A DNA stretch of 7,438 nt from Oscillospiraceae bacterium (GTDB taxonomy: Bacteria > Bacillota > Clostridia > WRCU01): the NCBI GenBank assembly GCA_009783805.1, contig WRCU01000072.1, forward strand, positions 1 through 7,438. The letters run 5' to 3'. The notes under the pieces were generated by a model that was not told where the DNA came from, did not search any database, and was given only the letters and a program-made list of their open reading frames with translations. This document shows, piece after piece, positions 1-6,034 of the stretch. Position 1 is the stretch's first letter. Each line of letters begins with the position of its first letter. A program made the translations under genes and the position numbers.

Positions 1-200
1 GATTGCTTCGTCGCCTACGGGCTCCTCGCAATGACGGGCATAAGGACGAAGGCGGGATTGCTTCGTCGCCTACGGGTTCTTCGCAATGACGGGCATAAGG
101 ACGAAGGCGGGATTGCTTCGTCGCCTATGGGCTCCTCGCAATGACGGACCTTAAGGCTCCTCGCAATGACGGACCAAAAGGCTCCTCGCAATGACGGGCG
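1..200. repeat. Nested tandem array of a short dispersed palindrome-like element
   Basis: Two full 55-bp units (1-55 and 56-110) differ at only two positions. A third begins at 111 and breaks off after about 37 bp. Each unit has a left half starting GATTGCTTCGTCGCC, a right half GCTCCTCGCAATGACGG, and a 19-bp spacer (37-55). The core ends are complementary (ATTGC/GCAAT), and the middle can form GCC-TACG-GGC. After 131 only the right half is repeated, at 131, 156 and 181, with a 25-bp period and 5-bp linkers TTAAG and AAAAG. From memory, the complementary-strand form (GTCATTGCGAGGAGC...GACGAAGCAATC) resembles a non-coding element scattered between genes in many unrelated bacterial genomes. The array may continue left of the window. 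No protein is credible here: the open frame through it only translates the repeats. Confidence 0.9.
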
Positions 201-254
201 GGCAATTGGGAGGCGCCGTGGCCGCACCCGATTCGGGCCATCCGGCTCGGCCCA

Positions 255-1466
255 TTATTTCCAGACGTACACGGCCGTCTTCAGCACGCAGATCTTGCAC
301 GGCGTGTAGCCGCGCGAGACGGCGTCCGAAAGCCTTATGGGGATCTTGCTCTTCTTAAGGTACTCACAATCGCCGTGGTGGTACTTCTCGCCGTAGTTGG
401 TTATGTAGACGGTCTCCTCGCCCCTGCGCTCGCCGGGCCCGCCCTCATCCCCGTCCCCGCCTCCCCCGTCGTGCGGGCCGTCCCCGCCCCCCCAATCGCC
501 CGGGCTCCCACCGCCCCCGCCCGGGCGGGGATCGACGACCACGGCGTTCCCGTCGCCGTCGTACTCCGGGGCGAACGAATACTCGCCCCCGCCCCCGTTG
601 ACCCAGCCCCTGGTGACGGCCACGGCCGTCCGACTGACCTCCCCGCCGAAGACCAGCGGGCCCATGGCGTATTCGAGGATGAGGACCACGTCGTCGGGCC
701 CATTGCAAACCCCGTACCCTTCCAGCGCGTCGCGCCTACCCGAGGCGGAGTCCAGGTAGTGGAGGGATCGGCTCGAGGGCATGGCTAAATACATGATCAC
801 GATCCTGTCAGGATCCAGGGACGAACCCCTGGCGAGGTCCCTGACTATCCCCTCGGCGACGGCCCTGAGGCAGGCTTCCTTCAGCAAGGAATAGTCCCCC
901 GCCAAGGACGCGAGCAGGAACCGCCCTAAGGCGTTGGAGGCGCTCTTGCCCACGCCGGAGTCGAACAGGGCGGAGACGCCGGAGGAAAGATCGGCGAGCC
1001 CCCCCAGATCCTTGGCGCCCAGGAGGGCGGAAAGGGGGTTGCCGGATACGGGGACGCCTAGCGGGGCGGCCTCGCCTTCGCCGTATGCGGCCGGCCCCAG
1101 GCCGTCCGCGATGAGCTCGTCCTCCAAGGAGTTGAGGAAGCTTAATGGGTACGATATGGCGGCGAGCTCGCACGCCGCCTCGTGCGCTATGTGGATGAGG
1201 GCGGAGTGCTGCCGGGAGACCTTGATGAACGAGAGGAACGTGAAGACGAGCAGGATGATGATCGGGAAGCATACGCAGCACTCCACCGTTATGGACCCGC
1301 GCCTCCCGCGGGCCATGGGCGCGGCGTCGGGCCCCGCCGCCTTTGTGGGGGGCTTAGGCCGTCCCGACGCCCCTAAGGGGGGGATAGGCCACGCCGCCGC
1401 CCCGAAGGGTCCCTCGGATCCTTTCGCGGCCGGCTTGGGATCGGCCCTCAATACTTCCTGTAGCAT
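255..1466 (-). CDS. TadE-like pseudopilin with Gly/Asp-rich linker and C-terminal Cys/His (putative zinc) knuckle
   Basis: Last gene of the three-gene minus-strand operon; 403 residues if started at 1466. Residues 51-57 are basic and end in Gly57. Then comes SITVE and a hydrophobic helix of about 18 residues (63-81) with Cys63, Cys64 and Cys66. A Gly followed by a Glu at +5 (Glu62) is what prepilin-peptidase substrates and TadE-like proteins show. The body (about 82-308) would lie outside the membrane. Residues 312-349 are a Gly/Asp-rich flexible linker. The tail (353-403) begins VYITNYGEKYHHGDCEYL and ends GYTPCKIC, giving His363/364, Cys367, Cys390 and Cys393 as likely metal ligands, similar to small Ada-like knuckles seen at the ends of secreted Firmicute proteins. 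The start is uncertain. ATG 1466 overlaps the preceding stop by 19 nt with a poorly spaced GGAAGG. ATG 1316 (Met51) would give 353 residues but has no Shine-Dalgarno site. Role: probably a minor pilus or surface component (inference). Confidence 0.8.
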   Translation of the reverse strand: MLQEVLRADPKPAAKGSEGPFGAAAWPIPPLGASGRPKPPTKAAGPDAAPMARGRRGSITVECCVCFPIIILLVFTFLSFIKVSRQHSALIHIAHEAACELAAISYPLSFLNSLEDELIADGLGPAAYGEGEAAPLGVPVSGNPLSALLGAKDLGGLADLSSGVSALFDSGVGKSASNALGRFLLASLAGDYSLLKEACLRAVAEGIVRDLARGSSLDPDRIVIMYLAMPSSRSLHYLDSASGRRDALEGYGVCNGPDDVVLILEYAMGPLVFGGEVSRTAVAVTRGWVNGGGGEYSFAPEYDGDGNAVVVDPRPGGGGGSPGDWGGGDGPHDGGGGDGDEGGPGERRGEETVYITNYGEKYHHGDCEYLKKSKIPIRLSDAVSRGYTPCKICVLKTAVYVWK

Positions 1467-3619
1467 ACCTTCCGTATGACGAACCCCCCTTCATCGAACA
1501 TGTCGCCGACGATCGGGACGGAGGCCAGCCCGCCGATGAACGAGAGGCTGACTGAGGCCGAGGCCTCTGACCTGCACGCGGCGTAGCAGTTGGAAAGCCT
1601 GAACCCAGGGTCGGATTGGGCCGCGTTCACCTGGATCAACTGCATCACGTTGTTCAGCTTGCGGTCTTTCCCGCCGGGGATGAGCATGTCGACCATGAGC
1701 GATAGGAACAGGTGGTCCCCATAGTCAGCCATTATGCCGGGCACGGACGGGAACAGCCTGACCTGCTTGCCGGCCATGAGGCTCAGCATGTCCGAGCAGC
1801 TCAGGATGAACCCCCTGCATATGGAGGTGATGAGCCTGGAGAGGGGCTCGAACGAGACATTATTAATGAAGCTGTCGACCGTGTCTATCGCGAACCTGAG
1901 GGCCCAGATCTGCGCCATGCTCAAGGCGACGTTCGCCGACTCGGACTCGAAGCCGAAGAGCACGTACTCCACCTCGCCGCGTTTATAAACGTGGCCCTCG
2001 AAGCTCTGCCTGCCGAAGTGGTTGAACCTGTCCATCACGTAGCTGGCGATCAGCATCCTGTCATAGGCCGCCGCGCCCACATCGGAGAGGAGGGACCCCA
2101 AGGTGTCCAGGATGGCGAATATGCCGCCGTTCACGCTCTCGGCCTCCGATTCGAGCTCCTTGCCCTCCTTCTCCAGCTCCATCTGCACCTTGGCGGCCGC
2201 GTCCGCCGCCAACACGGCCGTCAGCTCATCCTGCCTGAGGAACCAGTCGGGGTCGGGCGGGTCGGAGCCCAGCCCAAAGGCCTCGCCGATGGCGCCGAGG
2301 CCTTTGTTCAGCGTGTCGAGCAGGCCGCCGTCCTTCTCCTTCTTAATCTCCGTCCTGCGTATGCCCAGCTCGGGAACCCTTATGTCCGCGGCCCTGCCTA
2401 TCTCCACGCCTCGCCTGAGCAGGGCGTCCACCTCCGACTCCATCCTCGCCCGCTCGAGCCTGTCCGACTCATACCGGTCGGCCTCCTCCTGGGTGATGAC
2501 GGTGTCCACGACCGGCGGATCCGGCCTCGGCGAGCCCGCCTCGGCGGGTCCCTCGGCCGCCGGGCCGCCATCCTCCCCGCCGCTTCCGCCCTCCCCGTCG
2601 GGCGCCTCCTCGGCCAGCCTAGCCTCCTCCTCCTCGAGCCACAGCTCCATCGCCAGCCGCTGCGCCTCCGCCACCTCGCGCTTGGCCTCATAGTCCGCCA
2701 TCCTCGACATGGCCTCCCTCATGGCCGCCGCAAGCTCGGCGAGCCTCGCGTTGATGGCGACCGCCTCGTCCAGCAGCGCGCCTATCCTCGCCCCCTCCGC
2801 CGCCACGTCGGCCGCGAACGCCTCCGCCTTCCCCTTGAGGTCCAGGGCGTCCTTTCGCCCCGCCTCGTCACCCCCGGCGATCGCATGGTACTCGCCTATG
2901 CTGGCGAGGAGCGCCTCGGCGTCCCTCATGGCGTCGTCGAGCCTGCCCTTATTATCCCGGAGCCTCGACTCCAGGTCCGGGGACGGGGGCTTCCCGGAAG
3001 GCCCGAGGGCCGCGCCCAGGCTTTCCGCCTGGTCCAGGATCGAGCTTTTCTTGGCCCGGAGCGCCTTATGGCCCTTGGAAGACTCGTACTCCCCGAACAG
3101 GCCGGTGGTGGCCAGGCGGCCCAGGATCCCGTCGATCAGGAAGATCGGGTGCTTGTACTTCATGTATTCGATTATCTGGCCTTCGAGCACCCGCGGGTTC
3201 ACCATGCTGTCATAGGCCTCGACCTTGACTTCGCTCAGGCGGTAGGGGGCCGCGCCCCCGCGGGAAGCGTCGGCCACGTTCTGCCCCAGGTAGCCGGCCA
3301 GGACCTCCCCGACCGCGCCGTCGCCTGCGTCCTCCAGGGCGAAGAGCCCGTAGTCCGCTATGAGCCTGAGGTTGTAGGAGGCCATGAGCGCCTTGGTGGA
3401 CGACTCCAGCGACGCGTCCAGGGAGTCGCCGCACAGGGTCACCCTGGATATGTCCAGGAAGACCAGGGAGGCGAGGAGTATGGCGGACATGACGACGCAC
3501 ATGAAGACGCTCGCGCTCCCGCGCCTCCGGCTCGCGCCATGCCTTGTGTCGGTGGTTTTAGTGGGATTCGCCGTGACGGTCACCCCCCTCTCGGCCGTCG
3601 CCCCGCCTTCCGCACCCAT
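1448..3619 (-). CDS. DUF5702 domain-containing membrane-anchored protein with coiled-coil centre
   Basis: Middle gene of the operon; 723 residues; function unknown. An Arg-rich segment (31-33) and Gly34 precede SASVFMCVVMSAILLASL, one hydrophobic helix (about 36-55) that resembles the TadE-like neighbours but has Phe39 where they have Glu. IADYGLFAL follows at 87-95, typical of the DUF5702 N-terminus. Residues about 215-340 and 376-405 are Ala/Glu/Arg-rich and probably coiled coil, separated by an acidic Gly/Pro linker (338-370). The C-terminal part carries GEVEYVLFG (548-556), ADYGDHLFL (631-639), MQLIQVN (659-665) and EASASVSLSF (685-694), which match my recollection of DUF5702 proteins encoded near tad genes in Clostridia. 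The start at 3619 was chosen because it lies 23 nt after the preceding stop. The frame stays open further upstream only as a shadow of that gene. GTG 3583 is a weaker alternative. It probably acts in a pilus or surface complex (inference). Confidence 0.82.
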   Translation of the reverse strand: MGAEGGATAERGVTVTANPTKTTDTRHGASRRRGSASVFMCVVMSAILLASLVFLDISRVTLCGDSLDASLESSTKALMASYNLRLIADYGLFALEDAGDGAVGEVLAGYLGQNVADASRGGAAPYRLSEVKVEAYDSMVNPRVLEGQIIEYMKYKHPIFLIDGILGRLATTGLFGEYESSKGHKALRAKKSSILDQAESLGAALGPSGKPPSPDLESRLRDNKGRLDDAMRDAEALLASIGEYHAIAGGDEAGRKDALDLKGKAEAFAADVAAEGARIGALLDEAVAINARLAELAAAMREAMSRMADYEAKREVAEAQRLAMELWLEEEEARLAEEAPDGEGGSGGEDGGPAAEGPAEAGSPRPDPPVVDTVITQEEADRYESDRLERARMESEVDALLRRGVEIGRAADIRVPELGIRRTEIKKEKDGGLLDTLNKGLGAIGEAFGLGSDPPDPDWFLRQDELTAVLAADAAAKVQMELEKEGKELESEAESVNGGIFAILDTLGSLLSDVGAAAYDRMLIASYVMDRFNHFGRQSFEGHVYKRGEVEYVLFGFESESANVALSMAQIWALRFAIDTVDSFINNVSFEPLSRLITSICRGFILSCSDMLSLMAGKQVRLFPSVPGIMADYGDHLFLSLMVDMLIPGGKDRKLNNVMQLIQVNAAQSDPGFRLSNCYAACRSEASASVSLSFIGGLASVPIVGDMFDEGGFVIRKVCYRKY

Positions 3620-3642
3620 TCCCCGACCAAGCGGGCGGGCCG

Positions 3643-4275
3643 TCACAGCCTGCCCAGGGCGTCGAGCGCGGGCATCTTCTTGGCGATGACCTCCAGGGCC
3701 AGGTCCAGGTTCCTGATGAGCTCCTGCGGGTCCGAGACGTAGGCGCTGGCGGAGGACACGGCGCTTAGCCTGATGCCGCCGCCCAGCACGCCCCGGACGA
3801 AGCCGGGCAGAGGCACCGGGTCCGCCTCGTGGGCACAGGTCACGTAGGAGGCGACGAACCCTTGCTTGCCCAAGAGCAGGACGCCCTTGTCGCCGCCGAG
3901 GCTTCCGTCCATGAGCGCGCACATCTTCCTGAACCTGTCCGTCAGGCCGCGGGAGGCGGCATAGTCGCCGAGGTCCGCCGCGAACACCCACCCGGAGGCG
4001 AGGTAGTCGCCGGAGAGGTACCTATAGGACCCCTTGCGGTACTCCGCCTCGTCATAGCTGCGCGAGCGGATGTCCCACCTGTCGTCCGCGTATGAGTTGG
4101 CCAGGGACCTGGCGCCCCTTTGGGCGGCGGATTGGTTCTGGTGGCCGGAGACCATGTATGAGAGGAGGAAGATGAAGAGGGTGATGATGCACAGGAGCAA
4201 GGGGATTATGATGGAGGCCTCCACCGTGTACATGCCCTCGCGACCCCATCTGCGCCTTGCGGCCTTGCCGTCCAT
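3643..4275 (-). CDS. TadE-like pseudopilin, first gene of the operon
   Basis: Protein of 210 residues. A short basic N-terminus (Arg7-9, Arg12) leads to Gly14, then MYTVEASIIIPLLLCII and a hydrophobic helix to about residue 41. Cleavage after Gly14 would leave Glu19 at +5, the prepilin-like arrangement of TadE/TadF proteins. The rest (about 42-210) would be extracytoplasmic and has no enzyme motif I recognise. The start at 4275 is supported by AAAGGGGG (4291-4284) eight nt upstream. The frame is open back to a TTG at 4350 and an ATG at 4323, but those codons fall inside the -35 and -10 boxes of the operon promoter and would lie upstream of the transcript. The DUF5702 gene follows after 23 nt. 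Likely a minor pseudopilin of a Tad/Flp-type apparatus whose ATPase, platform and pilin genes are not in this window. Confidence 0.83.
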   Translation of the reverse strand: MDGKAARRRWGREGMYTVEASIIIPLLLCIITLFIFLLSYMVSGHQNQSAAQRGARSLANSYADDRWDIRSRSYDEAEYRKGSYRYLSGDYLASGWVFAADLGDYAASRGLTDRFRKMCALMDGSLGGDKGVLLLGKQGFVASYVTCAHEADPVPLPGFVRGVLGGGIRLSAVSSASAYVSDPQELIRNLDLALEVIAKKMPALDALGRL

Positions 4276-4283
4276 GTCGGAAG

Positions 4284-4291
4284 CCCCCTTT
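4284..4291 (-). promoter_or_regulatory. Ribosome binding site of the first TadE-like gene
   Basis: On the minus strand AAAGGGGG lies 8 nt before ATG 4275. It decides the start of this gene, because the upstream in-frame codons at 4350 and 4323 sit inside the promoter and have no comparable site. Confidence 0.75.
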
Positions 4292-4321
4292 GCGCCGTTC
4301 CTTTGGATGCCGTATGCGTCC

Positions 4322-4350
4322 ATGATACATAAACTTACATATATTGTCAA
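4322..4350 (-). promoter_or_regulatory. Sigma-70-type promoter of the pseudopilin operon
   Basis: On the minus strand a perfect TTGACA (4350-4345) is followed by a 17-bp AT-rich spacer and TATCAT (4327-4322), one mismatch from the TATAAT consensus. A start of transcription near 4315 would give a leader of about 40 nt before the ATG at 4275. The AT-rich stretch stands out sharply against the GC-rich surroundings. No operator or riboswitch is visible in the short leader. Confidence 0.82.
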
Positions 4351-4395
4351 TTACTGGGAATCCGGCCGCAAAAGGGCGCCCAGGGCCCGCGCCGA

Positions 4396-4425
4396 TTGAC
4401 ACGATCCCGCCGTATGCCTTATTTT
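4396..4425 (+). promoter_or_regulatory. Sigma-70-type promoter of proS
   Basis: TTGACA at 4396-4401, an 18-bp spacer, then TATTTT at 4420-4425. Transcription would begin near 4432, leaving a leader of under 30 nt. That is too short for a T-box or other tRNA-sensing leader, so proS is probably expressed constitutively. The -35 boxes of this promoter and the divergent operon promoter are about 45 bp apart. Confidence 0.72.
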
Positions 4426-4443
4426 TGGTGGATCATAGGCGAA

Positions 4444-4452
4444 AAGGAGGGG
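4444..4452 (+). promoter_or_regulatory. Strong ribosome binding site of proS
   Basis: AAGGAGGGG, with GGAGG ending 8 nt before the ATG at 4459: a near-consensus Shine-Dalgarno site that fixes the proS start. Confidence 0.85.
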
Positions 4453-4458
4453 TAAGGT

Positions 4459-5895
4459 ATGGCGGAAAAGAGATTCGTGGAGCAGATAACGCCCAGGGAC
4501 GCGGACTTCGCGCAGTGGTACACCGACGTCGTCAAGAAGGCGGAGCTCATCGACTATACGAGCGTAAAAGGATGCGTGGTCCTCCGACCTTACGCCTACG
4601 CCATATGGGAGGGCATACAGCGGATCCTGGACGGGATGTTCAAGGCGACGGGCCATGAGAACGTGTACATGCCCCTCCTGATACCGGAGTCGCTGCTCAA
4701 CAAGGAGAAGGAGCACGTGGAAGGGTTCGCGCCCGAGGTGGCCTGGGTCACCCACGGCGGGAGCGAGAGGCTGGAGGAGAGGCTGTGCATACGCCCGACC
4801 TCGGAGACCCTCTTCTGCGAGCATTACGCGCACGTCATAAGCTCATGGCGCGACCTGCCGAAGCTGTACAACCAATGGTGCAGTGTCTTCCGGTGGGAGA
4901 AGTCCACGAGGCCATTCCTGCGGTCCAGGGAGTTCCTATGGCAGGAAGGCCACACGGCGCACGCGGATGAGGCCGGAGCGAGGGAGGAGGCGCTCAGGAT
5001 GCTGGACGCCTACGCGGAGCTCGCGGAAAGGCACCTGGCCATGCCGGTGCTCAAGGGGCGCAAGACGGACGCCGAGAAGTTCGCCGGGGCCGTCGAGACC
5101 TATGCGATAGAGGCCATGATGCACGACGGGCAGGCGCTGCAGGCGGGGACCTCGCATTACCTGGGAGACGGCTTCGCCCGCGCGTTCTCCATTCAATACT
5201 CGGACGCCGGGAACGCGCAGCGCCACGTGCACCAGACATCGTGGGGCGTCTCCACCAGGCTGATCGGGGGCATCATCATGGCCCACGGCGACGATTCGGG
5301 GCTTAGGCTGCCCCCGGCGATCGCGCCCGTCCAGGTGGCCGTCATCCCCATATCGCCGCAGAAGGAAGGCGTGGCGCAGGCGGCCAGGGACTTGGCCGAC
5401 AGGCTCTCGAGGGCGGGCTTGCGGGTCAAGGTGGACGAAAGCGACCAGTCGGCGGGCTGGAAGTTCGCCGAGCATGAGATGAGGGGGGTGCCCCTGCGCT
5501 GCGAGGTAGGGCCGCGCGACCTGGAGAAGGGAGTCTGCCTGATGGTCAGGCGCGATACGGGAGAAAAGGCGGAGGTCCCCCTGTCCGGGGTCGAGGGCTC
5601 GGCGGCCGGGCTGCTGGCGGCGGTGCGGGACGGGCTATACGCCGAGGCGAAGGAAAGGCTGGAATCGAGGATACGCGACGCCTTCCACCTGGACGAGATG
5701 AAGGCCATCGCGGCCGCGCAGCCGGGCTTCCTGCGGACCATGTGGTGCGGGGACGCCTCGTGCGAGGAGGCCGTGAGGGCGGCGACGGGCATGAAGTCCA
5801 GGTGCATGCCGTTCGACCAGACCCCCATAGGGGGCAGGTGCCCCGTCTGCTCCGGGAAGGCGGACAGGCTCATATATTGGGGGTTGCAATACTGA
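4459..5895 (+). CDS. proS: Prolyl-tRNA synthetase, archaeal/eukaryotic type
   Basis: Cytoplasmic class II synthetase that activates proline with ATP and charges tRNA-Pro. Its 478 residues match the short archaeal/eukaryotic-type form, which lacks the inserted editing domain of the longer bacterial type. RPTSE (112-116) belongs to the proline site. Motif 2 is around FRWEKSTRPFLRSREF (144-159), followed by WQEGHTAH (161-168). GTSH is at 230-233. Motif 3 is GGIIMAHGDDSGLRLPP (270-286). The anticodon-binding domain starts near VQVAVIPI (291-298). The C-terminal domain has Cys430, Cys435, Cys461 and Cys464, likely zinc ligands, and ends in Tyr478, as in this subclass. It appears monocistronic, with its own promoter and strong ribosome binding site. 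Nothing looks broken. Of 20 isoleucine codons I count 11 ATA, unusual for a gene this GC-rich. Confidence 0.97.
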   Translation: MAEKRFVEQITPRDADFAQWYTDVVKKAELIDYTSVKGCVVLRPYAYAIWEGIQRILDGMFKATGHENVYMPLLIPESLLNKEKEHVEGFAPEVAWVTHGGSERLEERLCIRPTSETLFCEHYAHVISSWRDLPKLYNQWCSVFRWEKSTRPFLRSREFLWQEGHTAHADEAGAREEALRMLDAYAELAERHLAMPVLKGRKTDAEKFAGAVETYAIEAMMHDGQALQAGTSHYLGDGFARAFSIQYSDAGNAQRHVHQTSWGVSTRLIGGIIMAHGDDSGLRLPPAIAPVQVAVIPISPQKEGVAQAARDLADRLSRAGLRVKVDESDQSAGWKFAEHEMRGVPLRCEVGPRDLEKGVCLMVRRDTGEKAEVPLSGVEGSAAGLLAAVRDGLYAEAKERLESRIRDAFHLDEMKAIAAAQPGFLRTMWCGDASCEEAVRAATGMKSRCMPFDQTPIGGRCPVCSGKADRLIYWGLQY

Positions 5896-5906
5896 GGACC
5901 GCGCTA

Positions 5907-5920
5907 AGGCCCGCGGGCCT
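5907..5920. other. Perfect 14-bp palindrome just after proS (possible terminator hairpin without T-tract)
   Basis: AGGCCCGCGGGCCT begins 12 nt after the proS stop and is its own reverse complement. It could fold in the transcript or bind a protein dimer. No run of T follows, so a classical intrinsic terminator is not supported. Confidence 0.4.
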
Positions 5921-5961
5921 GCCCAGGATGGCGGCGGACCGTGCCCGCCCGACCGCGCGCG

Positions 5962-5987
5962 GCGCGGCGGCCTTCGCGCGGCGGCCT
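5962..5987. repeat. Tandem 12-bp direct repeat in the proS/reductase spacer
   Basis: GCGCGGCGGCCT occurs at 5962-5973 and again at 5976-5987, separated by TC. The self-complementary CCGCGCGCGG (5953-5962) lies immediately before it. The spacer 5896-6034 contains no credible gene and no clear promoter, so whether the reductase is transcribed separately or by read-through from proS is open. Confidence 0.55.
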
Positions 5988-6034
5988 GCCGGTGCTCTAG
6001 GGGCGCATTTATCAAGGGGGATAGGTGATCCGGG

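Noticed and set aside
1..200. CRISPR array
   Set aside because: Repeats have direct periodicity, but the 19-bp spacer between units 1 and 2 is identical to the one after unit 2, so there are no unique spacers, and no cas genes are present.
15..227. 70-residue minus-strand open frame across the repeat array
   Set aside because: It only translates the repeats (HCEEP-GDEAI type peptides familiar from mis-annotated repeat elements), with no ribosome site and no domain.
235..253. Hairpin GGGCC / GGCCC just past the end of the operon as an intrinsic terminator
   Set aside because: The stem is only 5 bp with a 9-nt loop and no T-tract follows on the minus strand. In DNA this GC-rich it could be chance.
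1712..3742. Long plus-strand open frame (676 codons) antisense to the DUF5702 gene
   Set aside because: GC-rich DNA leaves long antisense frames open. The product is His/Pro/Arg/Leu-rich with no domain, while the opposite strand encodes a recognisable anchored protein with family motifs.
3620..3991. N-terminal extension of the DUF5702 frame to 3991
   Set aside because: It overlaps the first TadE-like gene in another frame, is Arg/Gly/Pro-rich shadow sequence, and the ATG at 3619 fits the operon spacing.
4351..4458. T-box or other riboswitch leader ahead of proS
   Set aside because: The predicted transcript start leaves fewer than 30 nt before the ATG, with no room for a specifier stem or antiterminator.
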